The notes under the pieces are model-generated. The model was not told where the DNA came from. It saw only the letters and a program-made list of their open reading frames with translations, and did no database searches. Shown here in pieces: positions 17,671 to 27,432 of a stretch of 64,000 nt of DNA. Numbering within the stretch: position 1 is the stretch's first letter; every line of letters starts with the position of its first letter. Source of the DNA: Desulfuromusa sp. (GTDB taxonomy: Bacteria; Desulfobacterota; Desulfuromonadia; Desulfuromonadales; Geopsychrobacteraceae). Both the position numbers and the translations under genes were made by a program. The DNA lies in NCBI GenBank assembly GCA_016744595.1, contig JADGEB010000002.1, forward strand, positions 96,480-160,479, written 5' to 3'.

Positions 17671-17841
17671 TTATCTCAATAGACAAATTAATTCGTCTTC
17701 AGGGCGGTAATAACAACGTGTGGTTTTACCACGAATGCTCAGAAACATATTATGGGCCAAACTACACATCACCAGCACCCCGAGAACACGTAGCAGCGGT
17801 CTTTCTCGTTGGTAAATAGTTAACAAACCAATGTCTTTAGG
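17671..17841 (-). pseudogene. Short coding-like fragment, possible gene remnant
   Basis: A minus-strand open frame of 56 codons between stops, without an ATG or ribosome site at its upstream end (internal Met codons at positions 25 and 32). The translation has a hydrophobic stretch (RVLGVLVMCSLAHNMFL) and a polar tail (TRCYYRPEDEL), more protein-like than the AT-rich surroundings. It may be the C-terminal end of a decayed gene, for instance a transposase, or a very small protein using TTG. No family is recognised. It lies downstream of the haemolysin III-type gene on the same strand. Confidence 0.3.
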
Positions 17842-17884
17842 CTATTAGTCAATCATTCTTTCATAAGTGAAGAAACCTCTTAAT

Positions 17885-18538
17885 TTAGCTAGGGATCACA
17901 TAAAATAAAATTGCAAAAAAGTGGAGACAGCTACCTGCCATGACAAATAAATGCCAGATGGCATGGCTGTAGGGCAATTTTTTCCAGGCATAGAAAACGA
18001 CCCCACCAGTGTAGGCCAGCCCACCGAACAGTAATAACTCCAATCCACCTCGGTCGAGAACAGCAAGCATTGGTTTGAGAGCGATAATAACAATCCAGCT
18101 CATTGCCAGATAGAAGCAAAGAGAGATTCTTGGTCGTCTGCCAAAAGATGTTGTTTTAAGGAGAATTCCTACGAGAGCGATTCCCCAGATGGTACCAAAT
18201 AACGACCAACCCCATGGTCCACGCAGATTAACCAGCATGAACGGAGTATAGGTTCCGGCAATCAGAAGATAGATCGCTGAGTGGTCAATTGTTCGGAGAA
18301 TCCCTTTAATCTTGGGCAAGGGGATACTGTGGTAAAGGGTTGAAGCGACATATAGGAGTATTAAGGTGCTGCCAAATATGCTGCAACTGGTGATGTGCCA
18401 GGCGTTACCACGCAAGCTGGCAAAACCAACCAGAACCGCCAATCCACTGATTGATAGAAGCGCGCCAATGCCATGGGTAATGCTGTTGGCGATTTCTTCA
18501 CCAACACTGTAAGTTGTTGTTTCAGCCCATTCTGCCAT
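17885..18538 (-). CDS. trhA: Haemolysin III / PAQR family membrane protein (TrhA/YqfA type)
   Basis: 217 residues from ATG 18538, preceded by AGGAG. Seven predicted membrane segments. PAQR signatures are present: NSITHGIGALLS near the N-terminus, YHSIPLP...IDHSAIYLLIAGTYTPF in the middle and HAIWHLFVMAGSCLHF near the C-terminus, supplying the Ser/His/Asp residues thought to bind zinc. Bacterial members have been linked to membrane-fluidity homeostasis; a haemolysin role is historical. Single gene on the minus strand, with an orphan small-RNA candidate transcribed divergently upstream. Confidence 0.9.
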   Translation of the reverse strand: MAEWAETTTYSVGEEIANSITHGIGALLSISGLAVLVGFASLRGNAWHITSCSIFGSTLILLYVASTLYHSIPLPKIKGILRTIDHSAIYLLIAGTYTPFMLVNLRGPWGWSLFGTIWGIALVGILLKTTSFGRRPRISLCFYLAMSWIVIIALKPMLAVLDRGGLELLLFGGLAYTGGVVFYAWKKLPYSHAIWHLFVMAGSCLHFFAILFYVIPS

Positions 18539-18700
18539 TTTATTTCTCCTGCTTGAATCTTTGGTATGACTTGATGTAGGCATTATGACATGAACGTAAA
18601 GGGAAGGGGTGGTGCAGCCGCTGGTTTTACGAAACTATTACCTGCATTTGTGGTTATACAGTAAAAAAACAAAAGATAACAAAAAAAGTTATATTTATTG

Positions 18701-18729
18701 TTGACAATGTTTACCGATTTAGTTATAAA
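18701..18729 (+). promoter_or_regulatory. Strong sigma-70 promoter of an orphan small RNA
   Basis: TTGACA (18701-18706), 17-bp spacer, TATAAA (18724-18729). The -35 is perfect, the -10 matches five of six bases, and AT-rich sequence lies upstream. A terminator ends the transcript about 110 nt downstream without a convincing ORF between. Confidence 0.7.
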
Positions 18730-18735
18730 TGAATC

Positions 18736-18846
18736 ATCAACGAATTGTTGTGGCAGGCGAAACGTTGATAAACAAAATAAATATCTTTAAAGAAACCTCT
18801 CGAAATGTTGCCCCGCGATCCCCCTCCTGGTCGTGGGGCTTTTTTT
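18736..18846 (+). ncRNA. Candidate trans-acting small RNA, about 110 nt
   Basis: Begins at the predicted start of the promoter at 18701-18729 and ends in the T-run of a rho-independent terminator (stem GCCCCGCGA 18810-18818 with TCGTGGGGC 18831-18839, one G-U; seven T). A 5' hairpin ATCAACG/CGTTGAT (18736-18742 with 18763-18769) precedes an A/U-rich single-stranded linker. The terminator loop TCCCCCTCCTGG contains CCUCCU, complementary to Shine-Dalgarno sequences. No known RNA family was recognised. The remaining 220 bases to the secretion gene show no convincing gene. Confidence 0.6.
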
Positions 18847-19069
18847 GTTCTATCGATTTTAGTCGTCTGGATGATTTACTCCTTCTCCCGCAATGTTCAG
18901 CATATTGGTCTGGTCTGTATCCTCTCAGGTAGTGTGGTTTTTCTTGTGTTGTTAGTCTGGGAAGAATGTGAATGTAGATTTGGCATGTTTAAGCTGACCG
19001 GATCAGGTGGTTTATGTTATATCGATAGACATTTGAGTCTTTCATCCTTTCCGAAGATCTGTACAGATT

Positions 19070-20071
19070 ATGTATAAAGAATATTTTGGTCTCAAGGAAG
19101 ACCCCTTCTCCATTGCCCCTGATCCTCAGTTCCTCTATATGAGTGATCGTCATCGCGAAGCGTTGGCACACCTGATCTATGGGATGAAGGCCGATAGTGG
19201 ATTCGTTCTGTTAACTGGTGAAGTGGGAACAGGAAAGACAACTGTTTGCCGGTGTTTGCTTAGACAAATTCCAGAAAATTCAGAAATTGCTTTCATTCTC
19301 AATCCCAAGCTGAGTGTTATCGAATTACTGGCAACCATTTGTGATGAGCTGGGGATTTCTTATCCGTCAGGTCATTCTAGCATTAAAGTTTTTATTGACC
19401 GGATTAACAACTACCTTCTTGAAGCGCACGGACAAGGAAAACAGACGGTTCTGATCATTGATGAGGCACAGAATCTGAGCGTTGATGTGCTGGAACAGAT
19501 TCGTCTCTTGACCAATCTGGAGACCGATAAGCGAAAACTATTACAAGTAATTATGCTTGGTCAGCCCGAACTTAACTGGATGCTGGAACGATCCGAGTTG
19601 CGACAATTGGCGCAGCGGGTGACGGCACGTTATCATCTGGAACCTCTTTCCAGAGACGAAATAGACGGTTACCTGAGTCACCGTCTGGCGGTGGCTGGAG
19701 TAGAGCGGCCACTCTTTCCGGTAAAGACAATCAACAAACTCTACCGTTTGACTGGAGGAGTGCCACGTGTCATCAATCTGCTCTGTGATCGTGCCTTACT
19801 TGGTGCCTATGTAAAGGGGGAGAATATTGTTAGCCCAATACTTCTTTCTGAGGCTGCCAGTGAAGTCTTTGGAAAAAAGGGGGTTGGAAGTTCATCTGGA
19901 AAAAATTATTGGCAATGGTTGCTGACAGCGTTGTTGAGTTTGCTTCTGCTGGGCGGTGTTATTTTTTTGGTGCTGATGATCAAACAGCCCTCTTTGGAAA
20001 AAGTGGATGAGATACAAGAGTCGATGGAAAAAATTAAGACTATATCAACAGATAAAAATAGTGGGTCATGA
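19070..20071 (+). CDS. gspA: GspA/ExeA-type AAA ATPase for secretin assembly
   Basis: 333 residues. N-terminal MYKEYFGLKEDPFSIAPDP is the classic ExeA opening. The AAA domain has Walker A GEVGTGKTT (about residues 46-54), Walker B VLIIDEAQNL and sensor-2-like GGVPRVINLLCD. A single membrane segment follows (about 282-305), then a short periplasmic tail that lacks the peptidoglycan-binding domain of full ExeA. With GspB, encoded 3 bp downstream, such proteins insert type II secretin rings through peptidoglycan. No other type II secretion genes are in the window; the family also occurs in exopolysaccharide loci. Confidence 0.88.
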   Translation: MYKEYFGLKEDPFSIAPDPQFLYMSDRHREALAHLIYGMKADSGFVLLTGEVGTGKTTVCRCLLRQIPENSEIAFILNPKLSVIELLATICDELGISYPSGHSSIKVFIDRINNYLLEAHGQGKQTVLIIDEAQNLSVDVLEQIRLLTNLETDKRKLLQVIMLGQPELNWMLERSELRQLAQRVTARYHLEPLSRDEIDGYLSHRLAVAGVERPLFPVKTINKLYRLTGGVPRVINLLCDRALLGAYVKGENIVSPILLSEAASEVFGKKGVGSSSGKNYWQWLLTALLSLLLLGGVIFLVLMIKQPSLEKVDEIQESMEKIKTISTDKNSGS

Positions 20072-20074
20072 ACG

Positions 20075-20689
20075 ATGTCGTTTATTCTTGATGCACTGAA
20101 AAAATCGGAAAATAGACGCAGGAGGAAAAGTGGTCAGAGTCCTCGTACGATTCTTGAACCAATTTCGCGTAATAATCTCAGGTCGCGTCCTTGGATACTG
20201 GGGATATCGTCTCTTCTAGTGGTTAATGCTGCTCTATTGATCTGGCTTTTTGGCCCCTGGCAGCAGTCATCGTCACAAACAACGGAGATTCTATCAGCTG
20301 ACGTGACTCCAATAAAGGTTGATATAAAAAAATCTGTCGTTCCTCAGGCAATTTTTTCTGCCACACAACAAAATACTGAACCAGTTGTTGCGGTCACACC
20401 GAAACAGCAACCAGTTGCAAAGGCTCTTACCGTTCCACGTAGTGAAAAGAAAATTTATAACTTTATGCAGCTTCCAGTTGCGATCCAAAGACAAATTCCA
20501 CCGCTACAGATGTCATTACATGCTTATAATCGGGATGATTCTGCTGCAAGTCTGGTACAGCTGAACGAGCAGATTATGCGAGCAGGGGATATGGTTGCTG
20601 ACAATATTCGCCTTGAACAGATTACTGCTGATGGGGCGGTATTGTATTATGATGGCTATCGGTTTTTATTGCCCCGACGAGGAAACTAG
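20075..20689 (+). CDS. gspB: GspB-type secretion assembly protein
   Basis: 204 residues. The start MSFILDALKKSENRRRR is the diagnostic N-terminal motif of GspB/ExeB; a single membrane segment lies at about 46-63. A low-complexity periplasmic linker leads to a C-terminal GspB domain (QRQIPPLQMSLHAYNRD onward). It starts 3 bp after gspA and works with it. The GspA-GspB complex supports outer-membrane secretin assembly. Confidence 0.87.
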   Translation: MSFILDALKKSENRRRRKSGQSPRTILEPISRNNLRSRPWILGISSLLVVNAALLIWLFGPWQQSSSQTTEILSADVTPIKVDIKKSVVPQAIFSATQQNTEPVVAVTPKQQPVAKALTVPRSEKKIYNFMQLPVAIQRQIPPLQMSLHAYNRDDSAASLVQLNEQIMRAGDMVADNIRLEQITADGAVLYYDGYRFLLPRRGN

Positions 20690-20798
20690 AATAAGGTTTG
20701 ACAAAACTAATAAACAGTATATGGTTGTGATGTCGTTGTATTGGTGGGGGGGTGCTAAATTGTTTCTCAATAGGCCTACTAATAAGGATGTCAGGTTT

Positions 20799-22940
20799 AT
20801 GCTGAATAAGCCTTCTATTACCTTTCCTATCGCAATTGTTTTGTCTATCCTCTGCATGATGCTTTTGTTTGCAGATCCTGCTGAATCCTACACGCCAGCG
20901 CTTGATCTCTCCGTTGATGAAATTGCCTGGTTGGACGAACATCCTGTTGTTCGTATTGCTCCTGATCCCGATTTTCCCCCGATTGAATTTTTGGATAAGC
21001 AGGGTGTTTACCGTGGAATAACCGCTGATTTTATCCATCTCCTTGAAAGTAAGTTGTCGCTAAAGTTTGAGATCGTCTCTCTCAACAGCTGGGATGAAGT
21101 GATCGAATCCGCAAAAACCCGTCAGATCGATATGTTTGGTGCCGCTGTTCCTACTCCGGAGCGTCTTACGTATATGCGTTTTACCAGGCCTTATGTTGAG
21201 TTTCCTGCTGTTGTTCTGGTTCGGGATTCTGCTACTGATTTTCCGAATTTATCGGAATTGAAAGGTAAAAGTGTTGCAGTTGTTTCTAGCTATGCCGATC
21301 ATGAGTATATGGTGAGAGCTTACCCGGAGATCCCTCTGGAGATTATGCCAGATATCTCTTCAGGGTTGCGTCAGGTGTCCTTTGGGAAGATCGATGCCAT
21401 GGTTCTTAATATTGCCTCGGCAGCATACTATATTCAAAAGGATGGGATTAATAACCTTCGGGTGACTCAAGATACCGATTTTGTGTTTGATCTTTCATTT
21501 GCTGCCCGTAGTGATTGGCCGATTTTGATTTCAATTCTTGAAAAAGGGATGGCAACAATTACCGAAAAAGAAAAAAAAGCAATTTTCGATAAGTGGATTT
21601 CACTGGGAGAAAAAAACTGGACTCCTTCGCCATTGTTTCTGACAACGACAACCGCTGTTTTTCTGTTGTTAATTCTTTTTATTATTCTGCAATGGAATCG
21701 AACGCTGCAGCGACAAGTCCTGGAAAGAACAGCAGATTTGGAAGAAGAGCTAGGCGAGAGAATTCAGGCGGAACAGGAAAAGGAAATACTTCAACAAGAG
21801 GTGTATAGTGCTAAAAAGATGGAAGCTCTTGGACTATTAGCAGGAGGCGTTGCTCATGATCTGAATAATATCCTGGCTGGCTCGGTTGGATATTCAGATT
21901 TACTTATGAGTAAAGTTCCGGCTGAGAGTCCATTACGGAATTATTTACAGGAAATTCGCGAGTCGGGTCGGCGGGCAGCGGCAGTCGTGGCCGATTTATT
22001 GACAATTTCCAGAGATGCAGCCTCTGATCGGAATGTTGTCAATCTGAACTGCATTGTTGAAGAGTATATGGGCTCACCAGAACAACATACCCTTTCAGAG
22101 CGCTTTACGAACATCACATTCAAAGTTGAGTTGGAACCAGAACTTTTCAATATGTCCTGCTCTGAGACGCATATGAAAAAAAGCATTATGAATCTTGTCA
22201 TAAATGCTGCCGAGGCGACTCAGTCGGGAGTTGTGACAATCAAAACGGAAAACAGGTGTATAGATGATCCCCAGGATAACCATGAGTTTATCAAACCTGG
22301 GGAATATATATTGTTGTCAGTCACTGACTCTGGAGCAGGAATTTCGCAGGAAGATCGTGAACATATTTTTGAACCGTTTTTCACCAAGAAAAAATTTGGG
22401 CATAGTGGTACTGGATTGGGGTTAGCTGTTGTATGGAATACCGTTCAGGAACATCAGGGAACGATTGAGGTTGAACAACCGGGGGTGGGGAGCCGCTTTG
22501 TCCTTTGTTTTCCGGCGACAGAAGATAACATTGTCAATCCGGTTGCGCACCTGGAGGGTGAGGGGCTTCAAGGGCATGGTGAACATATTCTGGTTGTTGA
22601 TGATGAAAAAAATATCCAGGTTATGGCAGAAAAGTTACTTGCCCATTTAGGTTACCGGGTTTCTGTCGTATCGAGTGGCGAGGAAGCTGTTGATTTTTTA
22701 CGCGACCATACGGTTGATTTGTTGTTGTTGGATATGCTCATGGAACCGGGGATAAATGGTTATCAGACCTTTAAGCAGATAGTTGACTTACACCCCGGAC
22801 AAAAAGCTTTAATTGCCAGCGGATTTTCTGAAAGCGATGACGTTAAAAAGACTCAGAGTTTAGGTGCCGGTGCTTATATCAAGAAGCCCTATACTCTTCA
22901 GGAGCTTGGTTTGGCAATCAAAAAAGAGTTGCATGGATAG
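20799..22940 (+). CDS. Hybrid histidine kinase with periplasmic solute-binding (SBP_bac_3) sensor
   Basis: 713 residues from ATG 20799, with AAGGA 10 bp upstream; the open frame reaches back into gspB. A signal/anchor (about 8-27) leads to a type 3 solute-binding domain ([50 protein letters not shown]). A membrane segment lies near 285-303 and a short coiled coil follows. HisKA has the phosphoacceptor in [15 protein letters not shown], HATPase has DSGAGI and GTGLGLAVV, and the receiver has DDE, the phospho-Asp in LLLLDMLM and KKPY. It probably senses an amino acid or small organic ligand. No partner regulator is adjacent; it may be co-transcribed with gspAB. Confidence 0.9.
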   Translation: MLNKPSITFPIAIVLSILCMMLLFADPAESYTPALDLSVDEIAWLDEHPVVRIAPDPDFPPIEFLDKQGVYRGITADFIHLLESKLSLKFEIVSLNSWDEVIESAKTRQIDMFGAAVPTPERLTYMRFTRPYVEFPAVVLVRDSATDFPNLSELKGKSVAVVSSYADHEYMVRAYPEIPLEIMPDISSGLRQVSFGKIDAMVLNIASAAYYIQKDGINNLRVTQDTDFVFDLSFAARSDWPILISILEKGMATITEKEKKAIFDKWISLGEKNWTPSPLFLTTTTAVFLLLILFIILQWNRTLQRQVLERTADLEEELGERIQAEQEKEILQQEVYSAKKMEALGLLAGGVAHDLNNILAGSVGYSDLLMSKVPAESPLRNYLQEIRESGRRAAAVVADLLTISRDAASDRNVVNLNCIVEEYMGSPEQHTLSERFTNITFKVELEPELFNMSCSETHMKKSIMNLVINAAEATQSGVVTIKTENRCIDDPQDNHEFIKPGEYILLSVTDSGAGISQEDREHIFEPFFTKKKFGHSGTGLGLAVVWNTVQEHQGTIEVEQPGVGSRFVLCFPATEDNIVNPVAHLEGEGLQGHGEHILVVDDEKNIQVMAEKLLAHLGYRVSVVSSGEEAVDFLRDHTVDLLLLDMLMEPGINGYQTFKQIVDLHPGQKALIASGFSESDDVKKTQSLGAGAYIKKPYTLQELGLAIKKELHG

Positions 22941-23019
22941 CCGTCTGTTGATCTATATAAAAATCTGTCTTAGAGGCGTTGATTTTTTGCTATGATTTGC
23001 AAGATACAAAAGGGGTTTC

Positions 23020-24339
23020 TTACTTGATCATCTGGTTGGGCAAAAACAGAACCAGATCGGGGAAGATTGCTAACAAAACCACCATCAGGATCATAATTAT
23101 CAGGAACGGCAGGGTTGACCTGATAATGTAGCTGACCGGTTCGTAGGAAATGCCCTGGATGACAAAGAGACTGAAACCGACTGGTGGGGTGATCTGGGAG
23201 AGTTCCACCATAATAACCAGATAAATTCCAAACCAGAGTGGATCAAATCCGGCGGCCAGGACAATCGGCAGGACAATCGGCAGGGTCATGACGACTATGG
23301 AAATCCCATCCAGAATCATTCCCAGTAACAAATACATCAATCCCAATACCACCAGTAGCAGGTACGGTGACATATTCAGACTGGCAATATAAGTACTGAT
23401 TCCCCGTGCAATTCCAACAAAACCAACCACTTGGGCTAGAAATGCTGCCCCGGCAATAATCAGGCAAATCATGCAGGACGTCTGTACCGCCTGTAATAAA
23501 GCTTCGTGGAATTTTTTCCATGAAAGGTTGCGGTAGGCCAGCGCCAGAACCAGCGCACCAAGGACTCCAATTGCTGCAGCCTCTGTTGGTGTTGTGATCC
23601 CAAGATAAATACCTCCCAAGACAACCAGAATCAACCCCAGAACTGGCATTAAATCTTTCAATGCTTTTAACTTTTCTGTAAAGCTATACTTTTTGTCAGA
23701 AGCGGGAACAAGTGAAGGATCCATTTTTGTTCGAATACCGATATATATAGAGTAAAAGCTCGCTAACAGTAAGCCGGGGATAATACCGCCAGAGAACAGT
23801 TTACCAATTGAAGTGTCCGATAAGACACCGTAGATAATCATGATCAGACTGGGTGGAATCAGAAAGCCGAGGGTTCCTGCTCCAGCCAGGGAACCAATTG
23901 CCAGGGATCTGTCATAGCCACGTTTTGACAAGTCATCCAGAGTGATTTTACCGACAGTCGCAGTTGTAGCTGCGCTGGAACCAGAGACGGCGGCAAACAG
24001 TGAACATGCAACGACATTAATGTGTAACAGTCGACCTGGGATATTGGAGAGCCAGGGAACCAGACCGTTCAGTAACTTGGTCGAGATGGAAGTTCTGAAC
24101 AGAATTTCTCCCATCAGAATAAATAGGGGCAGGGCAGTCAGTGCCCAGGAGTTCATACTGTTCCAAACCGAATTAGCCAATAATCCACCGATTTTATCCC
24201 AGATGGAGATAACCGGTGGCAGATTGGTTTTGTGCAGCAACATTCCGGTGATACCGACAAGGAACAGGGAAAAGCCAATCCATAGCCCTGAGAGTAGATA
24301 AAGAAACAGGAAGCCGAATAGCACCAAGCTGAGGATCAA
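23020..24339 (-). CDS. dctM: TRAP transporter large permease subunit, second system
   Basis: 439 residues, about 12 membrane segments, full-length DctM. Signatures: AVSGSSAATTATVGKI, LGFLIPPSLIMIIYGVL and TPTEAAAIG. Its start overlaps the small-permease stop by four bases. Last gene of the hyuA-hyuB-TRAP operon. The usual small-residue-rich re-entrant loops are intact. The cargo is probably the substrate or a precursor of the HyuAB enzyme. Confidence 0.93.
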   Translation of the reverse strand: MILSLVLFGFLFLYLLSGLWIGFSLFLVGITGMLLHKTNLPPVISIWDKIGGLLANSVWNSMNSWALTALPLFILMGEILFRTSISTKLLNGLVPWLSNIPGRLLHINVVACSLFAAVSGSSAATTATVGKITLDDLSKRGYDRSLAIGSLAGAGTLGFLIPPSLIMIIYGVLSDTSIGKLFSGGIIPGLLLASFYSIYIGIRTKMDPSLVPASDKKYSFTEKLKALKDLMPVLGLILVVLGGIYLGITTPTEAAAIGVLGALVLALAYRNLSWKKFHEALLQAVQTSCMICLIIAGAAFLAQVVGFVGIARGISTYIASLNMSPYLLLVVLGLMYLLLGMILDGISIVVMTLPIVLPIVLAAGFDPLWFGIYLVIMVELSQITPPVGFSLFVIQGISYEPVSYIIRSTLPFLIIMILMVVLLAIFPDLVLFLPNQMIK

Positions 24340-24827
24340 TGGGTCGGTGAAGATAGCAGCCTCCGTAAAAAGTGAGCGACAAGTTGCAATTCCAATAAAA
24401 AAAATCCAAGCGGAATCATAACCTGTGGGATATATAGCGGCGTCTCCGCAATTGAGTCCGCAAGGATTCTATAGCTGAAAGTGTCCTGTACCATCCAGAG
24501 TGAGTGGTACAAGGCATAGCTGCATAGTGTCAGAGCTGTAAAGGTGACAATTAAATCAAGTCCTTGCGCCAGTCGTCCGTGCAAACGTTCAGTAATAATG
24601 GTGATACGGATATGCGAACCCTCAGCAAAGGTGTAACTTAAACCCGCCATGATCAGGGTCACCATCAGGTAGCCGCTATATTCGTCAGAGATCAAGGTTG
24701 ATGTTTTGAACAGGGTGCGTAAGACAATCTCAACCAAAATCAAGCCGACAATCGACAGCATAGCAATGGAGGATAGATACGCGCCCAGTTTTGAACAGGC
24801 ATCTATCCTCCGGAGCAGTCGTTCCAT
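24336..24827 (-). CDS. dctQ: TRAP transporter small permease subunit, second system
   Basis: 163 residues, four membrane segments, DctQ family (ISDEYSGYLMVTLIMAGLSYTF; EGSHIRITIITERLHGRL). Overlaps its neighbours at both ends by one to four bases, showing tight translational coupling within the transporter. Unlike the first TRAP system, no stem-loop separates it from the binding-protein gene. Confidence 0.9.
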   Translation of the reverse strand: MERLLRRIDACSKLGAYLSSIAMLSIVGLILVEIVLRTLFKTSTLISDEYSGYLMVTLIMAGLSYTFAEGSHIRITIITERLHGRLAQGLDLIVTFTALTLCSYALYHSLWMVQDTFSYRILADSIAETPLYIPQVMIPLGFFLLELQLVAHFLRRLLSSPTH

Positions 24828-25801
24828 CAGTCTGTGTACTTTTTCAATACAGCCTGAATATCTTTTGTTGCTTTTGCTTGGTATTCAGTGACTAGCTGTT
24901 TGGCAGCCTGGTTCATGTCTTTTGATAATTCTGCAGAGACATCAGTGACAGCAATGCCATTTTCTTGAATCACTTTGAGGGAGTCAACGTGACGTTGCTC
25001 TGATGCTGCCCATTGGCTTTCTTCTGTTTCGACAGCCGCTTTTAGTATTGCTTGTTGCTGATCTTGACTCAGGGTCTTCCAGTAGTCCATGTTGATAGTC
25101 AGCATATTCAGTGGAAATGCATAGTTTATTGGCTTGAAGGCACCGAGAACTTCCCAGAATTTGCCGTTTTTGGTTGATTCTGCTGAAGTTAGAACTGAAT
25201 CAATCATTCCGGTACGCAGTGAAGAATAGACTTCACCCCAAGGTAGTGACAAGGGCGAGCCACCCAGGATACGCAGGAATGCAGCACCATTTTTGTCATA
25301 AGTCCGGGTTTTCAGGTTGGCAAGGTCAGCTTTGCCGGTAACAGTTTTTTTGGTGACTAATCCACTTGGAGGCCATGGTGCAGCATAAAGGAATTTTTGG
25401 TTCCATTTTGCCGCAGCCTTTTCATACAGCGGACGGCTGTCGTTGTAGAGACTCTTTGCTTTGTCAAAGGTTGGAACCAGGCGAGGCAAGGAGCTGATTC
25501 CGAAGACATGCTCACTACCAGCAACGACACCCATCAGGATGTCGGCCATTGGAACCTGGGCATCTTTGACAACTTTCAAAAGTTCCGGTCCTTTGAATCC
25601 AAGGCTGCCGCCGGGATGAACCGTAATATCAACACTACCGCTGCTGTAGTGCTTAACCAGTTCTGCAAATTTTGTTGCTCCCTGGGTGTGGAAACTTGTA
25701 GCACCATAACTGGCATGTAAATCCATCTTGATTGTGGCTGCGCTGGCTGGTAGTGCCATGACGAGCAGAATGGCCATTATTCCTAAAACTCTCTTCAACA
25801 T
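24827..25801 (-). CDS. dctP: TRAP transporter substrate-binding protein, second system
   Basis: 324 residues with a signal peptide at about 1-21 (ILLVMALPASAA). DctP fold: NLKTRTYDKNGAAFLRILGG contains the conserved substrate-binding Arg, and PWGEVYSSLRTGMIDSVLTS is the second signature. Encoded after hyuB with a 50-bp gap and a good ribosome site (GGAGAAAAAAG). The binding specificity is not evident; the adjacent hydantoinase/oxoprolinase-type enzyme suggests a cyclic amide or related acid. Confidence 0.92.
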   Translation of the reverse strand: MLKRVLGIMAILLVMALPASAATIKMDLHASYGATSFHTQGATKFAELVKHYSSGSVDITVHPGGSLGFKGPELLKVVKDAQVPMADILMGVVAGSEHVFGISSLPRLVPTFDKAKSLYNDSRPLYEKAAAKWNQKFLYAAPWPPSGLVTKKTVTGKADLANLKTRTYDKNGAAFLRILGGSPLSLPWGEVYSSLRTGMIDSVLTSAESTKNGKFWEVLGAFKPINYAFPLNMLTINMDYWKTLSQDQQQAILKAAVETEESQWAASEQRHVDSLKVIQENGIAVTDVSAELSKDMNQAAKQLVTEYQAKATKDIQAVLKKYTD

Positions 25802-25851
25802 CTTTTTTCTCCTTTATCCTGTTGGGGGTGAGTAGGGCTTAACGATATTAG

Positions 25852-27432
25852 TTACTTCTTCTTGGCTGGTGGAGTTGTTCCGTAACCACCGCCACCAGGG
25901 GTTTCGATCCTGACAACATCTCCCTTGTTAAGTTGTTCAGAAAATTTACCTGCCATTTGTTGCTTTTTGGAGTCTCGATAAATTAAATTATTCCCAACCT
26001 TACCTGGTTTCCCACCGAACAAACCGTAAGGGGGGAGCATCCGTCGTTCGGAAAGAACGGTCACTTCTGCATCGGAGAGCAAGCGAATTTCACGTACCAG
26101 GCCATCTCCACCATTGAAGCGACCTTTGCCACCGGAGTTTTTTCGAATGGAATATTCGGTTACCTGGAAAGGATAACTGTACTCTAGTGCCTCTATCGGC
26201 GTGTTTAATGTATTGGTCATATGTGAATGAACCGCAGATTCACCGTGGTTGCGGGCGGTTCCCCCAACACCTCCGGCCAGGGTTTCATAATAGGTGAAGG
26301 GGCGTCCGGTACGTTCATCCATGCCGCCAATAGTTGTATTGTTCATGGTTCCTTGTCCTGCGGCTGGGACGATTTCGGGGAGTGCTTTTGCAAGGGCTCC
26401 AAGAACGACATCGACGATACGTTGTGAGGTCTCAACATTGCCTCCCGCAACGGCAGCTGGAAAATTGGCATCGATAAGGCTACCTTTGTGGGTGACGACC
26501 TTCAGAGGCCGTAGGCAGCCAGCGTTGGTCGGGATATCTTCTTCAACAAGAGAGCGGAAAACATATAGGACTGCCGAAAGGGTGATGGCATAAACGGCAT
26601 TGATGCTACCTCTCACCTGTGCATCACAGCCGGCGAAGTGCAACAAGGCTTCATCTCCTACTATTTCCAGTCGAACTGCAATTTTGATTTTCTCCTGACC
26701 AACACCATCACTATCCATGAAATCTTCAAATTCATATTCTCCATCCGGGATCATTGCAATAGCGCTGCGGGTGACTTTTTCAGAATAGTCATTCAGACTA
26801 CTGGCATAAAGGTTGACCATCGCAATTCCATACTTTTCGATCAGTTCACGGCTGCGTTGTGCACCGGTCAAGTTGGCCATAATCTGGGCAGAAAAATCTC
26901 CTTCACGCTCTAATGGGGTGCGAACATTGGTCAGGAAAAAATCCATCAAATTTCGATCAACTTCTCCATTTGCAACGATCTTCAGTGGAGGGATAATGAC
27001 CCCTTCTTGATAGATTGAAGTTGATAGAGGCATGGAACCAGCTGTCATCCCACCGACATCAGAGTGGTGTGCCCGATTGGCGACGTAGAAGGACGGTTTT
27101 GCTTCACCGGTGTAGACCGGAGCCACCAGGGTAATATCCGGCAGGTGAGTGCCGCCCTGGAAGGGGTTGTTCAGCATGATCATGTCGCCATCCTGCATGT
27201 CACAGCTATCGATAGCTGCTTTGACAGATAGCGGCATCGAGCCGAGATGAACTGGAATGTGTGCTGCCTGGGCGATCATGTCACCAGCCTGGTCAAAAAT
27301 TGCACAGGAGAAATCTCGTCGTTCCTTAATGTTTGGAGAAAACGCGGTTCGATTAAGGGTCACCCCCATTTCTTCAGCAATGGCGGCGAAACGATTTTTA
27401 AAAACCTGCATCAGAACAGGATTAACACTCAT
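25852..27432 (-). CDS. hyuB: HyuB-type hydantoinase/oxoprolinase subunit B
   Basis: 526 residues, HyuB (hydantoinase_B) family over its whole length. Typical elements: ERRDFSCAIFD near the N-terminus, NNPFQGGTHLPDITLVAPV, HHSDVGGMTAGSMP, and GGVGGTARNHGESAVHSHMT with a glycine-rich PGGGGYG C-terminus. With HyuA it forms ATP-dependent enzymes such as N-methylhydantoinase, 5-oxoprolinase and acetone or acetophenone carboxylase. Which substrate is used here cannot be read from sequence. Overlaps the hyuA stop by four bases. Confidence 0.9.
   Translation of the reverse strand: MSVNPVLMQVFKNRFAAIAEEMGVTLNRTAFSPNIKERRDFSCAIFDQAGDMIAQAAHIPVHLGSMPLSVKAAIDSCDMQDGDMIMLNNPFQGGTHLPDITLVAPVYTGEAKPSFYVANRAHHSDVGGMTAGSMPLSTSIYQEGVIIPPLKIVANGEVDRNLMDFFLTNVRTPLEREGDFSAQIMANLTGAQRSRELIEKYGIAMVNLYASSLNDYSEKVTRSAIAMIPDGEYEFEDFMDSDGVGQEKIKIAVRLEIVGDEALLHFAGCDAQVRGSINAVYAITLSAVLYVFRSLVEEDIPTNAGCLRPLKVVTHKGSLIDANFPAAVAGGNVETSQRIVDVVLGALAKALPEIVPAAGQGTMNNTTIGGMDERTGRPFTYYETLAGGVGGTARNHGESAVHSHMTNTLNTPIEALEYSYPFQVTEYSIRKNSGGKGRFNGGDGLVREIRLLSDAEVTVLSERRMLPPYGLFGGKPGKVGNNLIYRDSKKQQMAGKFSEQLNKGDVVRIETPGGGGYGTTPPAKKK

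Noticed and set aside
18805..19077. Plus-strand open frame with a hydrophobic segment before gspA
   Set aside because: It begins inside the small-RNA terminator, later Met codons lack ribosome sites, and its end overlaps the gspA start; not enough support for a gene.
23220..23300. Short tandem repeat (GGACAATCGGCA type) within a permease gene
   Set aside because: It encodes a repeated LPIV pair in a membrane segment; ordinary coding sequence.
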